This document shows positions 38,415-48,601 of a DNA stretch of 64,000 nucleotides, piece by piece. Below the pieces are notes generated by a model, which was not told the DNA's origin, made no database searches, and saw only the letters and a program-made list of their open reading frames with translations. The first letter of the stretch is position 1. Every line of letters begins with the position of its first letter. The stretch comes from Struthidea cinerea (lineage: Eukaryota > Chordata > Aves > Passeriformes > Corcoracidae), in NCBI GenBank assembly GCA_013397865.1, contig VZTI01005309.1:1-64000 (forward strand), written 5' to 3'. Made by a program: the position numbers and the translations under genes.

Positions 38415-38419
38415 AGGAC

Positions 38420-38719
38420 TGTAGATGTGACCGCTGTTCGATCTTAACATCTGCATGAGAAAGCGCATACCAAAGGATCACGACCAAACCATAAATACTT
38501 ATGTGAGAAGCTGTAATTGGCAACCCAAACACAAGTTGCTGTGGGATGTGTGAGAGTGTTTGCGATAAGAGCAAGAAACATCCTGCTCTGCCATTCATTT
38601 GCATGTTGGTTAGTCTGCTGCTCAGCTTCATTGTAAACAGCAAAAACATAAAAAGCTCATGCCTGCCTAATAAAGCAATTCTGTTGCATGGCAATGGTGT
38701 CTGTGATCCAATTGCTACA
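38420..38719 (+). mobile_element. 5' LTR of the provirus
   Basis: TGTAGATGTG...TTGCTACA, 300 bp, paired with 48301-48596. CATAAAAAG (38647-38655) is the likely TATA box and AATAAA (38669-38674) follows 20 nt later, giving a short R region. It is followed by AA and the primer site. Confidence 0.9.
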
Positions 38720-38721
38720 AA

Positions 38722-38739
38722 TGGTGCCCAATGTGTGGC
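38722..38739 (+). promoter_or_regulatory. Primer-binding site, tRNA-Lys(1,2)-like, decayed
   Basis: TGGTGCCCAATGTGTGGC lies 2 nt after the LTR. It differs from the complement of the tRNA-Lys(1,2) 3' end at three positions, two of them C-to-T changes at former CpG-type or adjacent sites. This site would prime minus-strand DNA synthesis. Confidence 0.75.
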
Positions 38740-38851
38740 ACAAATCATGAACCTCTGGTAGCGACGCCGCATTCAAACCAAGTTGTGTGAAAAGAGGACC
38801 ACCGTCCTTCGTCCCTACCCGCCGGATAGGTGAGACTGCAAACGCAGAACT

Positions 38852-39638
38852 ATGGGACTGTCTTTGTCTCTTTGAGCATAAGCTCTATCTAGAAATTTTA
38901 CAAAGAATTTTAAAAGAACAGGGATTTAAAATCCCGTCAGTTAAGTTAGCTGCTTTATTAGTATGACTGAACAGTAATTCTAATGTATTCACCCACCCAC
39001 ATGGTTCCTACAATGCTAAAGTGTGGGAAAAGATAGGAGCTGAATTAGAGGCACAGAAAAAAAGAAAGGACGGCCAGTCACTGATGATATGTTAACTTCA
39101 TAGAAAACTGTGTATACTGCCTTAAAAGCTTTTCAGCCTGCTGAGAAAGTTTGTGAGCACCCTGTCACAGATATTTTACGTTTGGAGACTGATTTGAATG
39201 TTCGCCATGTCTATGCAGAAGTACCAGCTGAATTAGAAATGAGGACCCTCAGGAGCCTGGCTCTCCTTTTGATCCTGATCCTATTGATCCTGAGAAGGGG
39301 CCTGATCTTTATCCTCCTTTAACGCCCATAAAAAATTTGGCTGCTGCATTTCCCCCTACCACTCAAGTATTAGCTAATTCTTATCGTCCTCTGCCTACGG
39401 CTCCTTTACCCGAATTACCACTGCAATCTCATTAACGTCTGACATTAATAGGGAAATGCAGGGAAGAGGCCCTAAAAAGGGGAGATATTCCCATGTTATT
39501 GTCCATGTGGGTCAACTATCAGCCTAAGAAACCCTCTCAATATGTACAACCTCCATTTGAATTAATAAAAGAAGTTCGTAAAGCTGTCCAAGATTATGGG
39601 CTGCAAACTATGGGATATATATATATACTATGGGATAT

Positions 39639-39681
<43 letters not shown>

Positions 39682-40415
39682 TACTATGGGATTGATCAAG
39701 TCTATAAACCAAGGGTACACTATGGCTCCTAATGATTGGCAAATGTTTTTTAAACTTAGTCAGCACAATATACAGTGTGCTTGCCAGAATGGAAAGATCT
39801 TGCTACTGTAAAAACTATGAGTAACATTGAAAATTTAGAAGTAGCAGTCTCAATGAAATGCTGGGGCAAGGCACGTATGCTACCCCCGCTGCCCAAGCTA
39901 ATTTAGCTTGCCCAGTGCTACAGCAAAGCTCCAAAATAGCCATTAGGGCTCTTAAAAGAGTCCCAGAGTCCGGATGAAAGGACTGTTCCTTTGCATCTAT
40001 TCAGCAAGGCCCTCAAGATTCACGTGTAACATTCATTGATAGACTGCAGATGGCCATAAGTTGGCAAACAGAAAATGAAGCTACTATATTGTTATTACAA
40101 CTAGCCTTTGAAAATGCTAATGTGGATTGCCAGAAAGTACTGTTCCCTGAAAGGAATGAGAGTGCTAATTTACCTGCTTACATCAAAGCCTGCCAGAATG
40201 TAGGGACAGAGGAACATCATGCATATGTTTTGGCTGCTGCCTTACAGCAAGCCTCTAATACACATAAGAAAACTGGCCCCCAGTGTTTTAATTGCCAACA
40301 AGAAGGGCATTTGCAGAAAAATTGTCCAATTCAAAAGAAAGGAAAGAAGGGCCCCTGCCCTGCCGTCCCTCCATCTCCATGTCCGCAATGTAAAAAGGGT
40401 TACCACTGGAGTTAG
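38852..40415 (+). pseudogene. gag: gag remnant (matrix, capsid, nucleocapsid)
   Basis: Gag forms the virion shell. The ATG at 38852 reads MGLSLSL and then TGA (38873). In the next frame a matrix-like stretch follows (LYLEILQRILKEQGF), then VWEKIGAELEAQ. A proline-rich linker DLYPPLTP is at about 39303. Capsid begins near 39480 and is interrupted by a TA microsatellite (39617-39675). The major homology region lies at about 40002-40050 (QGPQDSRVTFIDRL). Nucleocapsid has one intact zinc knuckle, CFNCQQEGHLQKNC (40284-40325), and a second that starts CPQCKKGYHW (from 40380) but runs into TAG at 40413 before its last cysteine. Order and motifs make the identification firm; it cannot make a full protein. 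Confidence 0.88.
39617..39675. repeat. TA microsatellite inside gag capsid
   Basis: ACTATGGGATATATA occurs repeatedly around a (TA)n tract, which has expanded within former capsid coding sequence after the provirus decayed. Confidence 0.8.
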
Positions 40416-41216
40416 GCCAAAATTTGATAAAGACAGTAACCCTCTCGTCCCTCAGCAGGGAAATGAAAAGAAGAGTGAGAGACCCAGTGCCCCTCAACCC
40501 AACCAGGTCTTTCCAATCCAAACCCAGGAGTCTCAATTTCCTCTCTCCTTGCCAGTACCCGCAGTCATGTTTGGACTTACCCTCTCAGATGGTGTCTTAA
40601 TCACAGACTCAACTATTCATGTGCTAAATATAGGGGTTTATGGACCTTTACCTGAAGAATTGTTTGGACTTTTAATTGGTAGATCGTCCACCACAAAGAA
40701 TGGTCTCATAATACATGTTGGTGTAATTAATTCAGACTATTTAGTGAAAATTAAAGTGATGGTTTCAACTAACACCCCACCATGTTTATCTCAAAAACTG
40801 AAAAAAGTGCACAGTTGCTACTGCTCCCTTTTTCCATTCCAGGAGCAAAATACACAGTCCGAAGAACCGGTGGGTTCGGCAGCACCAATGTCATCCACAT
40901 TCACTGGACTGGTTCAACAAATTACACGTAAAAAGCCCTTACTAACCTTACGATTAAATGACTAATTTTTTACATGTTTACTTGACACCGGTGCAGATGT
41001 TTCCATCATTTTGGCATCTTCACGCCCCCCACAGTGGCCTCTTAAAAAAGCTGATGCCTTAGTGGAAGGCATTGGGGGCATCAAGTCCTTAAATAAAGTC
41101 CACTTATTCTTACAGTTTTAGGGCCGAATGAACGCCAAGCAACTTTACAACCGTATGTTTTGCCTTCTCAATTTACGCTGTGGAGTCATGATTTACTTTA
41201 TCAATGGAATATAACT
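40400..41216 (+). pseudogene. pro: pro remnant: dUTPase plus aspartic protease
   Basis: Frameshifted relative to gag, as expected of a separate pro frame. The frame ending at 40965 contains a dUTPase domain: GVYGPLPEELFGLLIGRSS, then NGLIIHVGVINSDY (about 40630-40745). dUTPase hydrolyses dUTP to dUMP and keeps uracil out of viral DNA. After a stop, the retroviral protease follows with its catalytic LDTGAD (DTG at 40984-40992), a flap-like EGIGGI (about 41065-41080) and, in a shifted frame, the C-terminal LWSHDLLYQW (about 41177-41210). Stops and at least one frameshift break the protease. A dUTPase at this position points to a betaretrovirus. Confidence 0.88.
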
Positions 41217-42261
41217 CTTGCGGTGAATGCAGAAAATTTAACAAATGGGTCACTAATGTAAATCCCCTGGTCAAACTGAGGTGGAAAACAGATACACCTG
41301 TTTGGGTTGATCAGTGGCCCTTGAAAGGGGAAAAAAATTGACACAAGCTGAAAAGCTTGTTGATGAGCGATTAAAATTGGGACATATTGTACCATCCGCG
41401 TCTCTGTGAAACACCACCATATTTGTGATACCAAAAAATCAGGGAAGTGGTGACTACTGCAAGATCTCATAGCAGTAAATTGGGTGTTGGAACCTATGTG
41501 TGCCTTGCAACCAGGGTTACCCAGTCCTTCAGTGATTTCCTGGGATCGGCCAATTGTTGTGATTGATCTTAAGGATAGCTTTTTTACAATTGCATTGCAT
41601 CCAGAGGATTGTTATCATTTTGCATTCTCTTTACCCAGTAAAAATTGTGAGGCACATATGAAAAGGTATCACTGCATTGTTTTACCACAAGGTATGAAAA
41701 ATAGTCCAACAATTTACCAGCTTTTTGTAGCCATTGCCTTGGAACCAGACAGACTTGGATCAGACAGAAATTTTGCAATGCCATGATATGCCACTATATT
41801 TTAATTGCTTCACAACATCAAGCTGAGCTTGACATAATCCTTTTACATATGATTCCAAGGCTGGAATCTTGTGGCTTACAAATAGCTTCTGAAAAAATAC
41901 AAAAAATGGCACCTTGGAAATACATTGGATGGTTTATAAGCAAGAAATCTGTCTGCCCACAATCCCTGAAATTGGTGCCTTCTGTAAAAACATTACATGA
42001 TTTGAAAAAATTGTTGAACACAATAAATTAGGTTAGGCCAATGCTCAGCATCACAAGAAATGAACCTTTTGTTCAAACTGCTGAAAGGTGACACTGATTT
42101 GTTGTCTGCACAAGCACTTACAAAGGAGGCACATCTCGCCCTTGAGATAATTGCTGACAAAATTAGCTCCTATAATGCAGCCCATTATGTTGTGGATTTA
42201 GCTGTGACTCTTTTTGTAATTAATAACACTTTTCAGCCTTTTGCCATTTTTGGTCAGGTGC
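41217..42261 (+). pseudogene. pol: pol remnant: reverse transcriptase
   Basis: Reverse transcriptase copies the RNA genome to DNA. Visible in order: WVDQWPL near the start, KLVDERLKLGHIVPS (about 41350), then after a stop VVIDLKDSFFTIALHPED with the first catalytic aspartate region (about 41548-41600), FAFSLPS, and LPQGMKNSP (41682-41708). Where the YMDD catalytic box should be, the sequence reads ICHY followed by ILIA (41786-41797), so both catalytic aspartates are gone. The thumb and connection follow (LLKGDTDLLSAQALTKEA, about 42070-42120) until the solo LTR at 42262 cuts the gene. At least two frameshifts and several stops are present. Confidence 0.9.
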
Positions 42262-42847
42262 TGTCCTAGTTTGGACAAATTTGGAGGAGAATATCCTCTG
42301 ATAGAAGTCAGGTTGCAACCACCCCTCCCCCCAGGTTCGGGAAATAAAAAAATTTCCTCGAAGGAAAGTGAAAGAGATAACAAGCTATTTATTTAACAAA
42401 CACACAGGTGGGGAATAGTATTGCTAAATAATGAGATCGATCTCTCTGTGGAGAGAAAACCTGAGAAGATTTCAGAGGTCCTCTGTAGGTGCGGTCTCTC
42501 CCCTCCTAGGAGCTGGTCGGCGAGGGGCCACCCTCCCCGGGCCTCTGGGAAAATTCTCCTGATGTGTTCAGATGTTGTTGAAACAGTCCAGAAGAGAAGA
42601 AAAGAACAAAAAAACCAAAAATCCTAGGAAAACGAAATTCAACCCTCCGTCTCTCGCTGGGAGAAAAAAGAGCTGGAAAAAAACCAAGGGTACCGCAGAA
42701 ACAGAGGAGCGTATCTCAGTGTCCTTGAAACAACTGCTTTGAAAAGTTTGTTTTCTGTCCTTCTCAGGCTCCGTTTAAAGACACAGAAAAGATTGGTGGG
42801 CATAGGGTAGTGATAGGGGATACACATTATAAAGTCACCCCAAGACA
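42262..42847 (-). mobile_element. Solo LTR, family 1 (copy B), inserted in pol
   Basis: Plus strand reads TGTCCTAGTTTGGACAAATT...CACCCCAAGACA. Exact target duplication GGTGC (42257-42261, 42848-42852). It interrupts pol between the connection region and RNase H, on the opposite strand to the host provirus. Its own complete duplication shows it entered alone and is younger than the provirus. Confidence 0.93.
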
Positions 42848-43804
42848 GGTGCCTACAGATGGCAAAGATTTTTTAGAATGGGTATTCCTCCCCCATACTT
42901 CTAAGCAAACAGTAACCACTCATTTAGAAATGTGCCTCAGTGCTGTTACCAGAGGTAGACAATGTGCCAGTCAAATATTAGGATGAGATCCTGATGTCAT
43001 TGTCATTCCTTCACAGAGGCATGAATTTGATTCTTTACTACGAGACTCAATAGCTTGTGCTGTTTCTTTTGCTGATTTCTTAGCAAAAATTTAATTTCAT
43101 TTACCATCTCACAAATTCCTTCAGGCTCTAAACTCTCTTCCACTGAGCATTAACTCCTTTGTCCCCTCAGCCCCAATTCCAAATACTATAAACTATGTTT
43201 ACAGATGGATCAGGAAAATCTCACAAAGCTGTGGTGACTTGGTATGATGGAGTCAAGTGGAAGGATCATGTTGTTACACAAATTGGCTCTGCACAACTAG
43301 TCAAACTCAGAGCTGCAGTGGAGGCATTTCGTCTTTTACCTAACTCATCTTTTAATCTCATAGCAGATAGTGCGTATGTTACCGGAATACTTCTGCAAAT
43401 GCCTGATGTTTCTCTGCACTCTGCAAATACTGCTGATATAACCCTGTTACTTGTTGATTTAATACCTCTCATTCATTCTCGTCATACAGTTTTTTGTCAT
43501 GCATATTCACTCCTATTCTAACTTACCAGGTCCCCTAACAGAAGGGAATGCTCGTGCTGACCACTTGATGATGGCAGTCATATCTAATCAGACATTTACA
43601 GCTGCCTCAGAATCTCATGCCTTCTTTCATCAAAATGCTGCTGCTTTATCTAATAATCTTCAGATACCATAATCTGGTATTTCAATGTCCCAGACACGCA
43701 TGATTGTTAACGCTTGTCCTTACTGCCAGCATTTTTCTTCTCCAAATGTGCCACCTGGAGTAGTATGTAGAGGGCTTACAGCCTGTCAATTATGGCAAAC
43801 TGAT
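42848..43804 (+). pseudogene. pol: pol remnant: RNase H and integrase N-terminus
   Basis: Resumes right after the nested LTR. The frame from 43195 is RNase H, which degrades RNA in RNA-DNA hybrids: FTDGSG (catalytic D, 43198-43215), VKLRAAVEAF where the usual glutamate before the L is a lysine (43303-43305), and IADSAYV with the third acidic residue (43366-43368). A TAA/frameshift follows near 43520, then SNLPGPLTEGNARADH. The integrase zinc-binding domain follows, with the histidine part in ASESHAFFHQN (about 43600-43635) and the cysteines in ACPYC (43712-43726). Coding stops at 43804, where the next LTR is inserted. Confidence 0.88.
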
Positions 43805-44947
43805 TGTTGTGTTCCACTGTGGGGAAGTGCAAGGACTTCTTTTAAAAATAGATGGTCTGGAACGAAATTAGGTCAAACAAGACAAATATTGTATCTGACA
43901 ATCATTTATTGATAGTGAAAAACAAACAAAAAAAATTGACTTGCCCCTAGAAAAGACAGAGAAGGAGGAAGGAAAATGGAAAAGGAATGGGGGGAGAGAG
44001 AGAGAGAAAGAGAAAGAGAGAGGGGAGACAGAGAAAAAAAGCAGGCATTACCACCAGAGGATCAGGGAATGCCATTGACATCCATGCAACGGGGGATGTG
44101 CACACTGCCTGCTCGGGAGCCTTTGCAGCTCTCGGAGACGCAGGGCTCCATAGGCACAGCTGCCGCAATGAAGGGTGGCCAGACACATGGTAAGTGAGTA
44201 GGCGCTCGGGCAGGAGGTCCAAAACCCTGGACAAGGTGGCGGCGAGGATTGTGGTGGCTGGTTGGATCGGAGGCAGGCAGGGTTGGATGCAGGTGGCTCA
44301 GGCAGGGATGCAGGGGCAAAGCAGCAGGGCAGCGGTCAGGGACACAGGGAGGCAGGACAGATGCAAGGGCGAGCAAGAGCCAGAGAGAGTAGAAAAGCCA
44401 TAAGGCAGGCTGGGGCCAGGGCAAAAGGACAAAAAATGAGACAGGGCCAGGTCAAAGGAGCAGCAAGCAAGCGAGTGAGTACACACAAGAAGCCCAAAAG
44501 ACAAGACACGAAAAGCCCCTCAAAAAACAAGACTCAAAAATCCAAAGCCAAAAAGCCAGTCTCAAAAAGCCCCCAAAAGACATCTCTCCAAAAAGCCCTA
44601 CTCAGCTTGTGGTGCAGTTAATTTTTATGCCTCCTGGCTCCTTCCAAAGTGAGCCTGCTGACAGGAGACCATTGGCCCAGTCCAACCTTTCACTGCAGTC
44701 CATTGGTGGAGACCTTTCGCCATCTGATTGGAGAAGCCTCTCTGGAGGGTAAAGTGCCTCTGGTGTTCCCCTGCTGACTGCCTGTCCCATGTCAGGTATG
44801 AAATGGTTGCCAGGCAAAGTCTCCCCAGAGACAAGGCTTACTCCCATCTTCTAGCTGCCTCCTGGACAGGGCACATGTGCACCCCCTCCCCCCCATGCCT
44901 CTCACAATCAGTGTTGCGGCAAATCAAAACTAAATTGGCTCCTCACA
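43805..44947 (-). mobile_element. Solo LTR (1143 bp, separate family) inserted in integrase
   Basis: TGTTGTGTTC...GCTCCTCACA, with exact CTGAT on both sides (43800-43804, 44948-44952). Integrase reading stops at the left edge and resumes at the right edge. Read on the minus strand it has three CCAAT boxes (ATTGG on plus at 44671, 44702, 44737), a TATA box (44621-44629), a long purine-rich middle (GA-rich 43985-44035), and AATAAA (TTTATT on plus, 43905-43910). TATA to poly(A) signal is about 700 nt, which is long for R. The frames at 43976-44621 and 44062-44424 lie wholly in this LTR and are not genes. No second copy is in the window. Confidence 0.85.
44621..44741 (-). promoter_or_regulatory. 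LTR promoter: TATA box and three CCAAT boxes
   Basis: Minus-strand CATAAAAAT at 44621-44629 with CCAAT boxes about 45, 75 and 110 bp upstream (44671-44675, 44702-44706, 44737-44741). The spacing suits an RNA polymerase II core promoter directed leftward. Confidence 0.6.
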
Positions 44948-44952
44948 CTGAT

Positions 44953-45746
44953 GTTACGCGTGTTCTGTCCTTTGGCCGGCAGAAATTTGTTCATTGTTCT
45001 ACTGACTTATTTTCAGGCTTTTTAGTCACCACCGCACATACAGGTGAATCTGCGAAAGATGTTCATTGCCACTTTCTTCACGCATTTGCAACAATCGGTT
45101 AGCCACAGGAAATTCACACTAATAATGGCCCTGCTTACCAATCCAATTCTGTTGCTATGTTTTTACAGGACTGGGGTGTTTGCCACTCCTTTGGAATTGC
45201 CCACAACCCCTCCTCTCAGGAGGTTGAGGAATGGATGAATTGCACACTCAAAAATCTCCTTGTGAAAAAGAAAAGGGGGAATCCTGGAGTGCACCGCAGG
45301 ATGAACTGCGTTTTGCTTGTTTTACTTTAAATTTTTTTAATCGTTCTAATGACCCTTTTGCTCTTACAGTTGCAGAATGTCACTTTAAAAGCCCCAAAGA
45401 TAGGCTGCAACATCATAAAGGTATTATATAGACAGCTTCCTGCTGCAACCATCTGGCATGGACCTGCTGATTTATTAACATGGAGCTGGGGATATGATTG
45501 TGTTCTATCCCCTACAGGGCCATTGTGGGTATCAGCTAAAGCTGTCAAACCATACCATGAGCTGGAAGGATGCCCAGCAAAATCCTGTACAGGAGATTAT
45601 CAAGTTGAAGCTGACCAACCCCTCAACAGGGAAGAAGAGGAAGAGAAGTAAAAATATAACATGGGGTGATCTCAATGCTCTAGATGCTGAGGCATCTAGA
45701 AGTGTGTGGGGGCAGAACCCAATGCCGGAAATACCTTCTTGGCCTG
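44953..45746 (+). pseudogene. pol: pol remnant: integrase core and C-terminus
   Basis: Integrase joins viral DNA to the host chromosome. After the nested LTR the catalytic core resumes: SFGRQKFVHCSTDLFSGFL (about 44970-45025), then HTNNGPAY (about 45112-45135), where the second catalytic aspartate is replaced by asparagine. VCHSFGIAHNPSSQEVEEW follows (about 45177-45233), with glutamates near the third catalytic position. The C-terminal domain is seen as WHGPADLLTWSWGYDCV and PLWVSAKAVKPYHE (about 45456-45560). A stop lies near 45102 and there are further frame changes. The tail to 45746 overlaps the expected start of env, where another LTR has inserted. Confidence 0.87.
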
Positions 45747-46392
45747 TGTCTTAGTTTGGACAAATTTGGAGGAGAATATCCTCTGATAGAAGTCAGGTTG
45801 CAACCACCCCGCCCCCCCAGGTTCGGGAAAAAAAAAAAATTTCCTCAAAGGAAAGTGAAAGAGATAAAAGCTATTTATTTAACAAACACACAGGAAAAGA
45901 ATAATAGTGCTAAATAATGAGATCTCTCTCTCTGTGGAGAGAAAACCTGGGAAGATGTCAGAGTTCTTCTGTAGGTGTGGTCTCTCTCCTCCTCGGAGCT
46001 GGGTCAACGAGGGCCCACCCTTCCCCCGGGCCTCCGGGAGAAACTCTCCTGATGTGTTCAGATGCCGCCGAAACAGTCCAGAAGAGGAGAACAAAAAAAA
46101 ACCACCCAAAATCCTAGGAAAACGAAATTCAACTCTCTGTCTCTTGCTGGAAAAAAAGAGCCAAAAAAAAAAAAAAATTTGGCTGAGGGAAAAAAACCAA
46201 GGGTACCGCAGAAGCAGAGGAGCGTATCTCCGTGTCCTTGAAACAACTGCTTTGAAATGTTTTTTGGTTTTGTTTTGTTTTGTTTTTTTGTTTTGTTTTC
46301 TGTCCTTCTCGGGCTCAGTTTAAAGACACAGAAAAGACTGGTGGGCATAGGGTAGCGATAAGAGATACACATCATAAAGTCACCCCAAGACA
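45747..46392 (-). mobile_element. Solo LTR, family 1 (copy C), inserted between pol and env
   Basis: TGTCTTAGTTTGGACAAATT...CACCCCAAGACA. Flanks are GCCTG (45742-45746) and GCCTA (46393-46397), a 5-bp target duplication with one change. It has an A-rich stretch near 46165 and T-rich stretches near 46270 absent or shorter in copy B, so the two are separate insertions and not the two ends of one provirus. Confidence 0.9.
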
Positions 46393-48285
46393 GCCTACAT
46401 GGCTAGTATATCGGCTAACTCAAAAGTAAGGCCTTTGCTTTATGTTTCACTATTTAGCTCTTGTGTTGTGGTTGTCAATGTGCAAATCTACTGGGCTTAT
46501 GTTTATGACCCTCCGGTGTTTTGTCCAGTACCCTGATGGGACCCGAAAATTCCCATTTCTAATAACAACTCTAAAATGCAAGGAGGAGAATGGCTTCCTC
46601 TATCCAGGTCATTAACTAATGGGACAGATTGGCTATCAGTTGAGGGAAATCAAACTTTTGTAGCAGATTCCTATCCGCTATGCTTAACTACTCTCAATGA
46701 TAGCACTTGCACCCCTTTCACATTGCACATGCGTTTGATAAAAAATCATACTGGCAAGAGAATAACCTTACAAGCAATTGAAATTCCAGGAGTTAACACA
46801 TCACATAACCCTATAAACACCATCACAGCTCCGAATAATATTCCCATATGTGAACTTTAAGCCCTCTCACCTTCAGTGAGTGCATATTTCATGGTCTCCA
46901 TGTAGGGTGGAAAACCCTGAGCAACATCAGATACACCCCCTTAATGTATCAGTGTCAGAATGGGGCCCACAAGGTCATTTTATCTGTAACAATGCCAGAT
47001 TTGATGTAAATAGCTCCTGCTCAGGAAGCATTAGCTGCTGTAATGGAGGACTCTCCAAGTCTGTCACACAGATCCATGATGCCAATGGTGAATCCCCCCT
47101 CATACAGTTCATTGGTGATTAATGCTCCCCTTCCTGCCTCTGCAAATATGGGCTTTGAGTTATTCTGATGCATCATCTACATATTGGATGAATGCCACTT
47201 ACATCAAAACTCTTGATACCATGATATGCATATACATCCTTGTGCATTTTTATTAACAACAAATATGACAGCTGAATCTTGTAATCATATTTCATCACAG
47301 CCATCAATGTACACCTCCTGCATCACCCCTGAAAATATAACTGAAAGGAATTTTACTTATCTCTTACTCCTATGTTGGTGTGCAGAAATATGGATTCCTG
47401 TGAATCTTACAAGGGAATGGGAAGAAGAATCAGGAGTCGTGTATCTAAAATGCTTGTTTTTAAAGGAATCCAAACGAACTAAGAGATTTATTGCTTGGCT
47501 TATTTTAAAAATCTCTAATTTTTCATTTTGGCTCTGACTCTCGGGTTTTTGTACTCAGAGTTTGGATTAGGACGCAGAGAGACGCAGAGTTGTTCTTCTA
47601 AATTGATTGTTTATTATTTTCTTATCTATACACAGGATTCCAACAGCTTATTGCTTTTATTGTATCTCCTATTATTATTTTAGTTTCATCTACTATTGCC
47701 ATTGCTGCTTTGACAGAATCAGAAAAAACAGCTTATGAAGTTCTGTAATGAGTAATTTCACAGAGGAATTACAAATGCAAACAGTAATTGATCAAAAAAT
47801 ATTGGCATGCTTAGATGCCCTTGAGGCTGCTTTGCTATGGGTAGGAGAAAAACAAGATGTCCTAAATACCTGATTGCACCTTTACTGTGACTGGCAGCAC
47901 ACTGATGCTAATGTGTGTTACCCCTGTAGAATGGAACAGTTCTGAAACTTCTTGGGATAAGGTGAAGGCTCATTTAAAGGGGGCATTTTCTACAAATAAG
48001 GATAAAAACAAATGCATTAAGCAATAGACTTAGGAAACTATTTCAATCATTACAAACCATGTCTGCACAGAATTTCTAGGATATGCTTGCTAACGACTTT
48101 ACTCGGCTTAATCCAAAAACTTGGTTTAAGGGACTAAGTTTACGCATATGGCTGTTTGGCACTTTGGGGATGGGTCTCTTTCTTATTCTTGTTACAGGAT
48201 TTCTTTGCCTCTGGAGACTGTTCCAAGTCAGCAAAAAGGCAGAAGCAAACATAATGGCTGCCCTCATGATCAGTTCCTCCTTAAA
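46393..48285 (+). pseudogene. env: env remnant (surface and transmembrane subunits)
   Basis: Env is the entry glycoprotein. Surface-subunit pieces are spread over frames 46576-46860 (several NxS/T glycosylation sites), 46880-47122 (cysteine-rich, WGPQGHFICNNARF) and 47226-47537. A furin-type basic site, KRTKR, lies at about 47470-47486. Shortly after it the reading is disturbed from about 47500 to 47640. Then come an alanine/isoleucine-rich stretch (about 47650-47715), a heptad-like helix (about 47770-47860), a cysteine region, and near the end a membrane span WLFGTLGMGLFLILVTGFLC (about 48150-48210) with a short tail. Many stops are present; it is non-functional. Assignment to a betaretrovirus-like Env follows from position and layout. 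Confidence 0.78.
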
Positions 48286-48300
48286 CAAAGAAGGGGGAGA
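48286..48300 (+). promoter_or_regulatory. Polypurine tract
   Basis: A purine run ending AAAGAAGGGGGAGA directly precedes the 3' LTR; it primes plus-strand DNA synthesis in retroviruses. Confidence 0.85.
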
Positions 48301-48596
48301 CGTAGATGTGACTGCTGTTCGACCTTAACATCTGCATGAGAAAGCGCATACCAAAGGATCATGACTAAGCCATACTTATGTGAGAAGCTGTAATTGGCAA
48401 CTCAAACAGGGGTTGCTGTGGGATGTGTGAGAGTGTTTGCGATAAGAGCAAGAAACATCCTGCTCTGCCATTTGTTTGCATGGTGGTTAGTCTCCTGCTC
48501 AGCTGCACTGTAAACAGCAAAAACATTAAAAGCTCATGCATGCTTAATAAAGCAATTCTGTTGCATCACAATGTTGTCTGTGACTCAACTGCTACA
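48301..48596 (+). mobile_element. 3' LTR of the provirus
   Basis: Pairs with 38420-38719. The first base is C where the 5' LTR has T, so the terminal TG is lost; the end is CTACA followed by AGGAC. AATAAA at 48546-48551. Confidence 0.9.
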
Positions 48597-48601
48597 AGGA
48601 C

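Larger units (their letters stand above)
38420..48596 (+). mobile_element. Degraded betaretrovirus-like provirus (class II ERV)
   Basis: Order on the plus strand: 5' LTR, tRNA-Lys-type primer site, gag, pro with dUTPase, pol, env, polypurine tract, 3' LTR. AGGAC flanks the element on both sides (38415-38419, 48597-48601); the next base T is also shared, so a 6-bp duplication AGGACT cannot be excluded. A dUTPase in pro, a tRNA-Lys primer and two zinc knuckles are typical of betaretroviruses/ERVK. By hand the two LTRs differ at about 25 of 296 aligned positions plus a 4-bp gap, so the insertion is old. Three solo LTRs are nested inside. All genes carry multiple stops and frameshifts. Confidence 0.92.

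Noticed and set aside
43976..44621. Overlapping frames rich in R, K, G and Q
   Set aside because: They lie inside the solo LTR in its purine-rich part; low complexity keeps frames open.
42262..46392. LTRs at 42262 and 45747 as the two ends of one provirus
   Set aside because: Each has its own, different target duplication, and the sequence between them is the host provirus pol gene, not an interior of their own.
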